64,000 bases of DNA. Origin: DATAXI01 sp963756185 (GTDB taxonomy: Bacteria > Verrucomicrobiota > Verrucomicrobiia > Chthoniobacterales > Chthoniobacteraceae). Both the position numbers and the translations under genes were made by a program. The stretch covers positions 124,001 to 188,000 of the forward strand of contig CAVWMS010000005.1 of the NCBI GenBank assembly GCA_963756185.1, given 5' to 3'. Shown piece by piece: positions 1 to 8,467 of the stretch (position 1 is its first letter; every line of letters begins with the position of its first letter). Below the pieces are notes generated by a model. That model saw nothing but the letters and a program-made list of their open reading frames with translations, did no database searches and was not told where the DNA came from.

Positions 1-2
1 AG

Positions 3-374
3 CCCTGGCTCGTTTTTCGCAAGCCACTGCAAGGGCGGGTGCAGGACAATTTGAGGAAATGGCGGACCGGAGGCTTTCGCCGGCCCTCATCCCGCCGGCC
101 CTTTGGAGATGTCATTGAATCGAGTCCCACGCGGCCCGCTGAACGCGCCATCGCTCCGCACCCCAGCCTGAAGCCGCAGGCCTTCATGCGTCAGATCGTT
201 CGAGCGGTTCTGCCTTTGGGCGAGGGGCTGGTCCTCGACCCTTTCGCCGGCGCCGGCTCAACCCTGGCCGCGGCTGAAGCTGTGGGTTACGAGAGCATCG
301 GCATCGAACGCGACCCTGAGTATTTTAAGATCGCGCGCCAGGCGATCCCGCGGCTCGCCGCCTTACGTGTCTGA
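3..374 (+). CDS. Site-specific DNA methyltransferase, C-terminal part (start lies outside the window)
   Basis: The frame is open from the window edge, so the start lies upstream. The visible part reads PWLVFRKPLQGRV and then carries HPSLKPQ followed by DPFAGAGST. In DNA amino-methyltransferases these correspond to motif X and the S-adenosylmethionine-binding motif I. Motif I near the C-terminus is typical of beta-class N4-cytosine/N6-adenine methylases. The catalytic (D/N/S)PP(Y/F/W) motif must lie upstream and cannot be checked. The stop codon overlaps the end of the convergent nuclease-like gene by 12 bp, which suggests a restriction-modification pair. Family assignment is firm; the target site is unknown. 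Confidence 0.85.
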   Translation, partial: PWLVFRKPLQGRVQDNLRKWRTGGFRRPSSRRPFGDVIESSPTRPAERAIAPHPSLKPQAFMRQIVRAVLPLGEGLVLDPFAGAGSTLAAAEAVGYESIGIERDPEYFKIARQAIPRLAALRV

Positions 375-974
375 TTCCCGGTACACCCAATTTTCGCGCA
401 ATTTCAGGATGCCCTCGCGATGGAGTGTCGCCGTACGCGTGCCAAGTTCTCCCCGCGCATTTTTGCGGAAATCCGCGATCGTTACGTGACCAAGATAGAC
501 CTCTGTAAAGCGAAGCGATGCGCGATCGCGCGCCGGCTCCGTTTCGTTGTCGATGGCATAGACGAATACCGCCATCCATTGCTCGCGCGCCCCATGCGTG
601 TCCACCGCGCCACCAGCCTTTCGCGTCGTCTTGATTTCCACGCCTTCCGTACCCGCCTTTGCTGAATGGTTTGGATATACGCCCTTCACCAGGAGGTCGG
701 GATGGCCGTTAAAGTGTCGATTTTGGGTCAACGCACGCGAATGTTTTGCGAGGCTCGACGTAAGCAGATCGGACAGCAGCCCAGAAGTGATCGCGGGACG
801 GAGCATATCGTCGAGCCGTTGCAGTCCCTTCCTCAGCAGGAAGGAGTTAACGTCAAAGAAGAGATCGTATACGTCCTGCATCGCGAGCGAAATATCCTCC
901 AGCCGGAGTTCGAACGGGAGCCTGGCTGCCTGGTTGAAGGCTCTAGGGTCGGGGCGCCGCCGCTCGATTGGCAT
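363..974 (-). CDS. Putative type II restriction endonuclease (PD-(D/E)XK fold)
   Basis: This predicted protein of 203 residues contains HPDLLVKG at about residues 91-98 and GVEIKTTRK at about 111-119. Together these form a PD-X19-EIK arrangement (D93, E113, K115), the metal-binding core of PD-(D/E)XK nucleases. The gene converges tail to tail on a DNA methyltransferase and overlaps its stop by 12 bp, as expected of a cognate restriction enzyme. I chose the ATG at 974 because the earlier ATG at 1097 would run into scpA. No specific enzyme family is recognised by eye. The restriction function is inferred from motif plus context. Confidence 0.65.
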   Translation of the reverse strand: MPIERRRPDPRAFNQAARLPFELRLEDISLAMQDVYDLFFDVNSFLLRKGLQRLDDMLRPAITSGLLSDLLTSSLAKHSRALTQNRHFNGHPDLLVKGVYPNHSAKAGTEGVEIKTTRKAGGAVDTHGAREQWMAVFVYAIDNETEPARDRASLRFTEVYLGHVTIADFRKNARGELGTRTATLHREGILKLRENWVYRESDT

Positions 975-1089
975 AAAGGAACTTACCCGCAAGTTTTGCC
1001 GGCGAAGGCAAGCCAAATCCGCCGGCCACACTGCACGCGCTAAAGCCTTTTCATTCCGGCGATTCGCCCCATACTCTCGGCCCAGCCCC

Positions 1090-1821
1090 ATGGACAACGA
1101 TTACAAGGTCAAGCTGGACGTCTTCGAAGGCCCCCTCGACCTGCTCCTTTACCTCATCAAAAAGGACGAAATCGACATTTACGACATCCCCATCGAGCGC
1201 ATCACCCGGCAATACCTCGAGTACCTGGACGCATTCAAGATCCTCGACCTCAACGTAGCCGGCGACTTCGTGGTCATGGCGGCCAACCTCATTTACATCA
1301 AGAGCCGCAGCCTGCTGCCGAAGGATCAGCAGCCGCCGGACGAGGCCGCCGAGGAGGAGGACCCGCGCTGGGAACTGGTCCGCCAGTTGATCGAGTACAA
1401 GAAATTCAAGGATGCCGCCGAGCATCTCCACCACCGCGAACTCGAGCGCGAGGGACTCTTCGCCCGCATGGGCGCCGCCGACGCCATGCCGGAGCGCCCG
1501 CTGGCGGAGGTGAGCATCTTCGACCTCATCAATGCCTTCAACACCGCCCTCAAACGGCTCACCCGGCCGGAGGATTTGCGGGAGATTTTCGAGGAAAACT
1601 TCACCGTTTCGGACAAGATCGACCTCATCATGAGGATGACCTCCTCCGGGATCGCGCTCCGGTTCTCGGAGTTGTTCGCCAACGCGGCGTCGCGAACGGA
1701 AATCGTCGTCACCTTCCTGGCGCTGCTCGAGCTGGTCCGGCTCAAGCAGGTGCGCGCCCGGCAAAACGAGGTCTTTGGCGATATCGAATTGGTACGCGCC
1801 GAGAGCCGCGTCCTCGCGTAG
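1090..1821 (+). CDS. scpA: Segregation and condensation protein A
   Basis: The 243-residue product begins with YKVKLDVFEGPLDLLLYLI, the characteristic kleisin N-terminus of ScpA. It continues with the IYDIPIERITRQYLEYL block and a winged-helix C-terminus. ScpA bridges the SMC heads and, together with ScpB, forms the bacterial condensin that organises and segregates the chromosome. Length is typical for the family. The ATG at 1090 directly precedes the conserved block, and further upstream the frame looks random. scpB, often next door, is not present; the next gene is purD, after a 444-bp structured gap. Confidence 0.95.
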   Translation: MDNDYKVKLDVFEGPLDLLLYLIKKDEIDIYDIPIERITRQYLEYLDAFKILDLNVAGDFVVMAANLIYIKSRSLLPKDQQPPDEAAEEEDPRWELVRQLIEYKKFKDAAEHLHHRELEREGLFARMGAADAMPERPLAEVSIFDLINAFNTALKRLTRPEDLREIFEENFTVSDKIDLIMRMTSSGIALRFSELFANAASRTEIVVTFLALLELVRLKQVRARQNEVFGDIELVRAESRVLA

Positions 1822-1868
1822 AAGCTGACGGGCCGATAGCCGGTGTGAAGCCTCCTGTTTGCCCGGCT

Positions 1869-2086
1869 GTTCCCGGAGGATTTCTCCGGGAACCATACAG
1901 CCCGGCTGGCCCTAATGTTGCAAGGTTCCCCCCGGACCTTGCAACGTCCCCTCCAGCCGGGCTGCCCCTTTGGTTCTTTTTCCCGCGTCCGTTTTTCACG
2001 GACGCGATGAGCCAATAGCACCCACCATGCCAACCCCTCCGCCGCGTCGCGGATTTGCCTCCCTTTTCCCCGTCCTACAGGGAAAA
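1869..2086. other. Cluster of perfect hairpins in the scpA-purD intergenic region
   Basis: The 444-bp gap between scpA and purD holds no convincing gene but four inverted repeats. They are 1869-1878 with 1884-1893 (10-bp stem, 5-nt loop); a two-part long stem, 1899-1909 with 1953-1963 (11 bp) enclosing 1917-1926 with 1936-1945 (10 bp); 1984-1992 with 1998-2006 (9 bp, TTTTC loop); and 2064-2070 with 2080-2086 (7 bp). The motif CCCGGCTG occurs at both 1862 and 1901. None has a long downstream T-run, so a simple terminator series is not obvious. The region could be a structured leader of purD, a repeat cluster or a small RNA. Confidence 0.6.
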
Positions 2087-2265
2087 CTGCCCCCGAAGGG
2101 CTAATCTGCCTCGCCTCGGCCGCCCGCCTGGTTGTCTGGAATTGCACATGGGTGACGAAGTTTAGCCGCTTCACGGATGCGTCGCGGACCGACATACCGC
2201 ATGCGGCATCAAGCCTCAAAAAACCGCCCTTCCCATTTCATCGGCGCCTCCTTTACATGTTCCGG

Positions 2266-3531
2266 ATGAAAATCCTCGTCATCGGCGGCGGCGGGCGCGA
2301 ACACGCCCTCTGCTGGAAGTTGCGCCAATCCCCCCGCGTGACCGATCTGTTTTGCGCGCCGGGCAATGCCGGAACCGAAGCGCTGGTACGCAACGTCCCC
2401 ATCCCGATCACCGACAACGAGCGCCTCGCGCAATTCGCCCGCAGCGAGGGCGTCGCACTCACCGTCGTGGGGCCGGACGACGCCCTCGCCGGCGGCATCG
2501 CCGATTTTTTCGAGAGCCGCGGGCTGCGGATTTTTGGGCCGTCGAAGGCCGGGGCGCGCTTCGAATGGTCGAAGGCGTTCGCGAAACAATTCATGGAGCG
2601 GCATGGGATTCCGACCGCGCGCTTTGGCGAATTCACCGATAGCGCCGAGGCGCATCGCTTTTGCCAGAAGATGAAATATCCCGTGGTCATCAAGGCCGAC
2701 GGGCTTGCGCTCGGCAAGGGCGTGGTGATCGCCGCCAACGCCGAGCAGGCCGCAAAGACGATTTACCGCATCATGGAGCAGCGCCAATTCGGCGACGCGG
2801 GCCGGCGCGTGGTGATCGAGGAATTTCTCGGGGGCGAGGAATGTTCGATCCACGCGCTGGTCGATGGCCGCGGCTACGCGATGTTTCCCGGCGCGCAGGA
2901 TCACAAGCGGGCGCTCGATGGCGACCAGGGGCCGAATACGGGCGGCATGGGCGCTTACTCGCCCGCGCCGGTGCTGACGCCGGAGCTCGAGCGGCAGGCG
3001 CGCGAGCAGGTGCTCGATCCGTTCGTGCGCGGCCTCGCCGCGGATGGCCTCGCATTCAAGGGGCTGCTCTATCCCGGATTGATGGTGACTCCCTCGGGGC
3101 TCAAGGTGATCGAGTTCAATTGCCGCTTCGGCGACCCCGAGACGCAGGTGTTTTTACCGCGGCTCAAGACGGACCTGGTCGACGTGCTGGAAGCCGTGAT
3201 CGATGACCGGCTCGCGGACTGCCCGCTCGAATGGAGCAGCGAGGCCGCGGTGTGCGTGGTGATGGCCTCGGGCGGTTACCCCGGCGATTACGCGAAGGGA
3301 AAGGAAATCACCGGCATCGAGGCCGCCGAACAAGACGCGCTGGTCTTCCACGCCGGGACGAAACGCGTCGATGGCCGCCTGGTGACCGCGGGCGGGCGCG
3401 TGCTCGGCGTGACGGCGCTTGGCGCCGACGTGCGCGCCGCGCGCGACAAGGCATACGCCGCCGTGGAAAAAATCAACTTCGACGGCGCCCTATACCGCCG
3501 GGACATTGCGGCCAGGGCGCTGAGGGGCTAA
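2266..3531 (+). CDS. purD: Phosphoribosylamine-glycine ligase (GAR synthetase)
   Basis: PurD performs the second step of de novo purine synthesis, joining phosphoribosylamine and glycine with ATP. The 421-residue product starts MKILVIGGGGREHALCWKL, the PurD signature. It carries the ATP-grasp blocks KADGLALGKGVV, HKRALDGDQGPNTGGMGAYS and FNCRFGDPETQ, and it has the usual family length. I chose ATG 2266 because the upstream in-frame residues are low-quality and the signature begins immediately. A gene for an S41-like exported protein follows after 14 bp, so the two may be co-transcribed, although no functional link is evident. Confidence 0.96.
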   Translation: MKILVIGGGGREHALCWKLRQSPRVTDLFCAPGNAGTEALVRNVPIPITDNERLAQFARSEGVALTVVGPDDALAGGIADFFESRGLRIFGPSKAGARFEWSKAFAKQFMERHGIPTARFGEFTDSAEAHRFCQKMKYPVVIKADGLALGKGVVIAANAEQAAKTIYRIMEQRQFGDAGRRVVIEEFLGGEECSIHALVDGRGYAMFPGAQDHKRALDGDQGPNTGGMGAYSPAPVLTPELERQAREQVLDPFVRGLAADGLAFKGLLYPGLMVTPSGLKVIEFNCRFGDPETQVFLPRLKTDLVDVLEAVIDDRLADCPLEWSSEAAVCVVMASGGYPGDYAKGKEITGIEAAEQDALVFHAGTKRVDGRLVTAGGRVLGVTALGADVRAARDKAYAAVEKINFDGALYRRDIAARALRG

Positions 3532-3545
3532 CTTTCCCTCCTGCG

Positions 3546-4601
3546 ATGCGATTCTTGATTCTTCTCTCCCTTCTCGCACTGCCGTGCTTCGGCGCGGAGT
3601 TGGCGCCCATCGGCGTGGATGCCCTGAACCCGGACAACGTCGCCAAGGCGATATCGGATGTAAAAGAGAACTTCGCGCCGAATCCTCCCTCGGAGACCGA
3701 TCTCGAGCGCGCCACGCTCCAGGGGCTGCTCGACCGCCTGGCCCCGCAGGTGAGCCTGGTCTCCGGCACCACCGGCGCGCAAATGGCGGTTCCCTTCTAT
3801 TCGGAGCTCTACAACGGCCAAACCGGTTACCTGCGACTCGGAGACCTGGGCAATGTCGGCAAGGCGAAGGCGGCGCTCGAGCAATGGAGCGGCCAGGGGG
3901 TCGACACCGTGGTGCTGGACCTGCGCGCCACTTCTCCCAGCAGCGACTTCAAGGCCGGCGCGGCGCTCGCCGCGCTCTTTTGCCCAAAGGATACCGAAAT
4001 GTTCACGCTCAAATCGAAGAACCCCGGAAATCTCAAAGCCGATTCCGGCCAGGGCGGCAATACCGGCGCGGCAACCGAGGGAACGCCGTTTACCAGTGAA
4101 GCCGACCCCGTCTTCAAGGGCATCGTCGTGGTCCTTGTGGACGACGAAACCGCCGAGGCGCCGGAGGTGATCGCCGCTGTCCTCCAGAAATGCGCGAAGG
4201 CGCTGCTGGTGGGCGATAAAACCGCCGGGCGCGCCTTCGAATACGAGGACTTCCCGCTCGACGGCGCCGTGCTGCGGGTGGCCGTGGCATGGGCGATTCT
4301 TCCCAACGGAACGCAACTGGCCGGCGATGGCCTTTCGCCCGACATTTTCGTAGCCCTCGGTGCGCCGTCAAAGGACGTGGTGATGCAGAGCATCACCAAA
4401 AATGGCGTCGCCTCCGTGGTGGAAGAGCACAACCGGCCGCACTTGAACGAAGCCGCGCTCGTCTCCGGCAGCAATCCCGAGGTGGACGAACTCGAAGCCG
4501 AGCAATCCGGCCAGCAATCGGAGCCGTTGCTCGACCGGCAATTACAGCGCGCGTTCGACCTGGTGACCTCGATTGCGATCTATCAGTCGAAGGATAGGTA
4601 G
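3546..4601 (+). CDS. Exported S41-family peptidase-like protein lacking the catalytic residues
   Basis: A short signal peptide (MRFLILLSLLALPCFGA) precedes a 351-residue protein. Its core resembles the tail-specific protease/C-terminal processing peptidase fold: LVDDETAEAPEVIAAVLQ, then VGDKTAGRAF. In active S41 enzymes the first block reads T-A-S-A-(S/A)-E, with Ser as nucleophile, and the second reads G-x-x-T-x-G-K with the catalytic Lys. Here Ser is replaced by Glu and Lys by Arg, so proteolysis seems lost. It starts 14 bp after purD. It may be a periplasmic binding or scaffold pseudoenzyme. The fold assignment is good; the role is unknown. Confidence 0.75.
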   Translation: MRFLILLSLLALPCFGAELAPIGVDALNPDNVAKAISDVKENFAPNPPSETDLERATLQGLLDRLAPQVSLVSGTTGAQMAVPFYSELYNGQTGYLRLGDLGNVGKAKAALEQWSGQGVDTVVLDLRATSPSSDFKAGAALAALFCPKDTEMFTLKSKNPGNLKADSGQGGNTGAATEGTPFTSEADPVFKGIVVVLVDDETAEAPEVIAAVLQKCAKALLVGDKTAGRAFEYEDFPLDGAVLRVAVAWAILPNGTQLAGDGLSPDIFVALGAPSKDVVMQSITKNGVASVVEEHNRPHLNEAALVSGSNPEVDELEAEQSGQQSEPLLDRQLQRAFDLVTSIAIYQSKDR

Positions 4602-4671
4602 GGCGGAAAATTCGAGATTCGAAAAGCAATCCCCCGACGACAGACCTCCCGCCGAATAAAAACCCCCGACC

Positions 4672-5622
4672 ATGGATCCGTTTCGCCTGTTTTCATCAAA
4701 CAGGGAAGTTCTTACGCTGTTTTTCTCCGGGCTTGGACTCTTGCTACTGCTTGTCGCCATTGTGGGCACCTGGAAGCGCAAAAGGGTTGCCAACTGGCCA
4801 TCCTCATCCGGGATCATCACTGAGTCCACAACCGTCCTCACGGGCAGCGGCGGCGGCCGCGCGGGCCTCCGCGCGGGCTCGATTGCACTTGAGATTCCGA
4901 GGCTTTCCTACTCCTATACCGTGGACGGTGTGCAATACATGGGACACGGCATTGCAGTTGCCGCGACAACTAATTTATCGAAGCAGGATGCCGTGAGAAG
5001 AATTGCTCCTTATCCACTCGGGAAAGAAGTCTCCGTCTATTATAACCCCAGGAATCCAAAGGAAGCCTGCCTTGAAAAAGGAGGCGTCGAGGCCCTCCTC
5101 GAGATGGGCTTGACCGGTATAGCCCTCATTTATTGGGGAGTTTACTGCTGGTTCTATTTCAAAACCGGTCGACCCCATTCACTCGCGAACTTCTTCGCCC
5201 CTCTATCCATTGGATCGGGATTGTTCAGCCTCCTTTTTGGATGGCTGGTATTTCGCAAAAGCGGGGAGGTCCGCCGATGGCCTTCCGTTTCCGGCGCCAT
5301 CGCCGAGTCCACTGTGACTCAACAGTCCGGCTCGGGTCGTTGGCGCCTTTGGGGGGCCAAGGTTTTCTACACCTATGTTGTCGATGGCCGGCAATACATC
5401 GGAGGCAGCCTCTCCCGTGCGGAAGTTTATACCTCATCCAGACAGGACGCTCTCAATGAAATCGCTCCATACCCTGTCGGCTGTCAGGTTTCCGTCTTCT
5501 ACAATCCAACAGACCCGCAGGACGCCTGCCTTAAGACGCAAACCGGCCCCACCTTTATCCTCCCTGTCGTCGCAGGCATCGCGTTCATTCTTGTCGGTAT
5601 CGTCCTCCTCCATTACTCGTAG
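4672..5622 (+). CDS. Membrane protein with two tandem DUF3592 domains
   Basis: The 316-residue protein has an N-terminal membrane segment at about residues 13-34, followed by a beta-rich block with YSYTVDGVQYMGHG and VSVYYNPRNPKEACLE. Two central membrane segments come next, then a second copy of the same block (FYTYVVDGRQYIGG and VSVFYNPTDPQDACLK) and a final membrane segment. 'Y-V-DG-Y-G' followed by 'V-YNP-P--A-L' is the DUF3592 pattern, so the protein is an internal duplication. Its function is not known. It stands alone between the S41-like gene and the convergent DUF6580 gene. Confidence 0.85.
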   Translation: MDPFRLFSSNREVLTLFFSGLGLLLLLVAIVGTWKRKRVANWPSSSGIITESTTVLTGSGGGRAGLRAGSIALEIPRLSYSYTVDGVQYMGHGIAVAATTNLSKQDAVRRIAPYPLGKEVSVYYNPRNPKEACLEKGGVEALLEMGLTGIALIYWGVYCWFYFKTGRPHSLANFFAPLSIGSGLFSLLFGWLVFRKSGEVRRWPSVSGAIAESTVTQQSGSGRWRLWGAKVFYTYVVDGRQYIGGSLSRAEVYTSSRQDALNEIAPYPVGCQVSVFYNPTDPQDACLKTQTGPTFILPVVAGIAFILVGIVLLHYS

Positions 5623-5682
5623 TGCCCATCATCGCCTTCGACCTGATAACTTCGAGCCGGAAGAATAAATGCGGATTTTGCG

Positions 5683-6288
5683 TTACCCGCGATTCACCGC
5701 TTCGAATTTCGAGTTTCGAATTTCGAATTTTGGCCAGGCGGCCACTCCCATGCACGCGACGAACAGCGCGCTGAACACCAGGTCACCCAATACCGTGGCC
5801 CTGAAAAACATCCACGTCGGCTCGTAGCCCGGCAGGCCGGTCGTCAGCGCCTGCGCCCAGCCGGCAAATGTCTTCGCGTACGCGGGCCAGGTGAGCCACG
5901 AGCTGGTGTTGGTGACGACGTAAAAAATCACCGAGCCCAGGATGCTGGCCGGCAGGACGGTGGCGAACCCGGCGCGGCCGCGGAGCGCGAAGCCGATGGC
6001 CAGGCTCGCGCCGAGCGCCAGGTATCGGGAGATCATCTCCGGGCTGAGCAGCGGGTAACCGTAATGCCAGTTCAGGAAAAGATCGGACACGAAGAGCGCG
6101 CCGAGCGGCACCAGGACCGCCATCCGCCGGGGCAGATAAATGCCGCCGCAGAGCGCAATGGCCGCGACCGGCGCGAAGTTCTCCAGCCACGGATGGCCCG
6201 GCAGCTTGTAGACGATGCAAACCCGGTAAAGGATGACGGACGCCAGCAGCAGGAGCGCCGCGGCCGTTTGGGCAGTTCGGTTTTTCAT
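5683..6288 (-). CDS. DUF6580-type multi-pass membrane protein
   Basis: The 201-residue hydrophobic protein has about five membrane segments, including FAPVAAIALCGGIYLPRRMA and the following VPLGALFVSDLF, with a conserved-looking NTSSWLTWPAYAKT loop. It resembles small integral membrane proteins annotated DUF6580. The start is ATG 6288; longer in-frame extensions are not hydrophobic and overlap the pseudopilin gene. The last residues (KFEIRNSKFEA) are encoded by an AT-rich TTCGAA-type repeat at 5701-5731, so the natural C-terminus may have been extended into intergenic repeat. The pseudopilin gene lies 1 bp upstream, so co-transcription is likely. Confidence 0.75.
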   Translation of the reverse strand: MKNRTAQTAAALLLLASVILYRVCIVYKLPGHPWLENFAPVAAIALCGGIYLPRRMAVLVPLGALFVSDLFLNWHYGYPLLSPEMISRYLALGASLAIGFALRGRAGFATVLPASILGSVIFYVVTNTSSWLTWPAYAKTFAGWAQALTTGLPGYEPTWMFFRATVLGDLVFSALFVACMGVAAWPKFEIRNSKFEAVNRG

Positions 6289-6289
6289 G

Positions 6290-7048
6290 TCATTGCAGGT
6301 ACTGCATGCTGCCGAATGCGGTGATCCGGCCAACGTTCTCGGCGGGCATCCGGGTATCCAGGGTGCCCGGATATAGGGTAAACGGTTCCACGTGGCCGTC
6401 CAGAAATAGTATATTGGCATGGCCGCCGTGGCGGAAATGGATGGTCTGGAAGCTGTTCTCGATCATGTAAAACTCCTCGAGCATCGGGTGCGAGGGCGAG
6501 GCGGGCGCCTGGAAGGTGTTCACCTGCGCGCAATCGCCGAAGAGGATCACCTGCGACGGGTGTTGCAGCGTCATGACGTTTTCATTCGAGAGAAAGGTGT
6601 TGAATCCGTAGCCCCAGCTTGCCCCCTCGTATTTTGGCTTCCAGATCGAGAGCATGTTGTAGGGAAACGACGGACAAACCTCCACTCCCCCCACCTGCAT
6701 GACATAGGGATAGATCGGCGCCTTGGTGACATCGACGGTGCGCTGGCCCTCGGGCGAATCGAGGCTGGCAAAGGTCTCGAAGCCAAAATACCAAAGCTCC
6801 CCGCCGGTCTCCACCTTCTCATAGGCGAAACATTTGTGCTGGTGATCGGTCAGGTAGAGCGAGGTCGCGATGCCAAGCTGGCGCAGGCTGTTCGCGCAAT
6901 ACGCGCCCTGGGCGAGGGTCCGCGACGTTTGCACCCCCTGGAAAACCAGCAACGCCAATATGGCCACCACCGCGATCGACACGGTCAGTTCGATCAGCGT
7001 GAAACCTCGCGCGGAATCATTCCGGCGATCGGCGTGCGGCGCGTTCAT
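6290..7048 (-). CDS. Type II secretion-like pseudopilin with H-X9-DG domain
   Basis: Residues 15-40 hold the prepilin peptidase site and hydrophobic helix, RGFTLIELTVSIAVVAILAL, as in type IV pilins and GspG/H-like pseudopilins. Near the C-terminus, FRHGGHANILFLDGHVEPF matches the 'prepilin-type processing-associated H-X9-DG' pattern common in Verrucomicrobiota, Planctomycetota and Lentisphaerota. Length is 252 residues. I chose ATG 7048 because it overlaps the stop codon of the PEP-CTERM gene as ATGA, indicating translational coupling. The exact apparatus these pseudopilins serve is not known; surface or secretion roles are inferred. Confidence 0.88.
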   Translation of the reverse strand: MNAPHADRRNDSARGFTLIELTVSIAVVAILALLVFQGVQTSRTLAQGAYCANSLRQLGIATSLYLTDHQHKCFAYEKVETGGELWYFGFETFASLDSPEGQRTVDVTKAPIYPYVMQVGGVEVCPSFPYNMLSIWKPKYEGASWGYGFNTFLSNENVMTLQHPSQVILFGDCAQVNTFQAPASPSHPMLEEFYMIENSFQTIHFRHGGHANILFLDGHVEPFTLYPGTLDTRMPAENVGRITAFGSMQYLQ

Positions 7049-8109
7049 GCACGCCCTTTCCTTTTCCAAAACAGGAGCGCCGGCAATGCGACAAGCGCCA
7101 GCAGCGGCGCGCCCGGCTCGGGCACGGTCGCGACCTGGATGAAGTCTGTGACGCCGTCGTTGTAGTCCGTCACGCCCACGGTAATCGAGCCGTCATAATA
7201 ACGGATTCCGTCGAAGTAATACTCGAAAGTATTGCCGTCGAGCGTCCCGATCTGCGTCGAGGTGTCGGTGTCCAGGTCGTAGGCGGTGATGGTGCCCGAT
7301 CCACTCAAGTACGGGTTGAATACCTGGTAGAGCGTGTCATTCGGCCCCATGGCAAAGGCGCTGTTTCCCGCATTGTCGATGACCATCGACGCGTCCGCGG
7401 GCACCAGGGGTATGTCGGTGTTGATGGCGTTCTGCACGCTCGCCGCGCTGAAGATGTAAATGTCCGGGATACCCCCTTCATTGCTGCCGCCGACGATGAT
7501 CGGCCCGGAGCCGCCATAAATCAGGCCGCCGTTCGAGGTGAGGGCGATCGGCCCGGAATAGTCGCCCTGTGTATCCAGGACTTCCTGGGTCTGGCCGGTC
7601 GACAGATTCAGGGTAAAGACCCCGTTGTCCGAGCCGGAGACATCGGCCGAGACAAACGCGGTGCTGCCGGAGAACTCCAGGTCGTAATTTTGCGGCACGC
7701 TGAAGGTGCCCGTGGCCGAGGGCGGATTATTGATGGCTGTGCTGGAACTATAAACGTACCCCACGCCGGGGGCGATATAGAGGCCCGAATAGAGAGTGCT
7801 GCCGCTGATGGTGACAAAGTCTCCGTAGCCGGGCTCGTCCAACTGCGTGTCGAGCAGCAGGTCGTTGTAGCCCGACGCGGCGGTCGCCTCGATGATCTGG
7901 TCCTGTTCGCCGGCGCCCTGCGCCTCGGTGGACGCCCCGAAGAAATAAATGTCTCCAGCGGAATCGTAATCGAAACCGCCCGCGGTGTCATAGGGCACGG
8001 TGAGAAGGTTTGTCTGGGTATAACCCGACTGAAGGTCGAGCACCTGAGCGTGCGCGAGCGCGCACGCGAATGCGAAGACAGCCGCGAGGGCCGCCGTGGT
8101 TTTTTTCAC
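7045..8109 (-). CDS. PEP-CTERM sorting domain protein, secreted
   Basis: The 354-residue protein has an N-terminal signal (KKTTAALAAVFAFACALAHA). It has a long Gly/Ser/Asp-rich beta-type body with repeated Y-D-x-x-T patterns, suggestive of a beta-propeller. It ends in VPEPGAPLLALVALPALLFW followed by basic residues, the PEP-CTERM signal recognised by exosortase. The start is GTG 8109, preceded by GGAG with 9-nt spacing; an ATG further upstream would bury the signal peptide. No exosortase is in the window. Such proteins are exported and anchored or released with exopolysaccharide; the specific role is unknown. Confidence 0.85.
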   Translation of the reverse strand: MKKTTAALAAVFAFACALAHAQVLDLQSGYTQTNLLTVPYDTAGGFDYDSAGDIYFFGASTEAQGAGEQDQIIEATAASGYNDLLLDTQLDEPGYGDFVTISGSTLYSGLYIAPGVGYVYSSSTAINNPPSATGTFSVPQNYDLEFSGSTAFVSADVSGSDNGVFTLNLSTGQTQEVLDTQGDYSGPIALTSNGGLIYGGSGPIIVGGSNEGGIPDIYIFSAASVQNAINTDIPLVPADASMVIDNAGNSAFAMGPNDTLYQVFNPYLSGSGTITAYDLDTDTSTQIGTLDGNTFEYYFDGIRYYDGSITVGVTDYNDGVTDFIQVATVPEPGAPLLALVALPALLFWKRKGRA

Positions 8110-8467
8110 GTATCTGATCTCCTGGTTGAGAGAGATCAGGGGAAGCTCCGCCGCAATGGGCGCCGCCCGCAGCCAACCTCTCATGCTTCTTTTCTGCGAA
8201 GAAGGGACCGGACAGCCGCACTCGCGGTTGCCCGGATGAGAGCGCGTGGGGCGAATATTCTGGCTCCTGGCTTGCCTTCTCCCCGCCTTCACCGCCGCTC
8301 GGGCGATTGGCTCTTTTGGGAAGTTGTATCCAGTTACAGCAGCGCGACTGCTTCCGGTTCACACGGAATTCCTCGCGTCCACACGCATCGTATCAAGTCT
8401 CGCAAAGAACTGCCCCGACTCTGCGGCGGCCCGGGCGTCACCGTCAAGCCAAACCTGCCCCCCGGCC
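8110..8467. other. Intergenic region upstream of the PEP-CTERM gene
   Basis: These 358 bp separate the GH75-like gene (ending at 8468) from the GTG start of the PEP-CTERM gene, both on the minus strand. The region must contain the promoter of the PEP-CTERM/pseudopilin/DUF6580 unit. Apart from the Shine-Dalgarno GGAG at 8119-8122, I see no clear promoter hexamers, terminator or gene. Confidence 0.4.

Noticed and set aside
1822..2265. Minus-strand frames across the scpA-purD gap
   Set aside because: They are short, rich in Arg/Gly/Pro, and are broken by the palindromes. No start signal or domain is visible.
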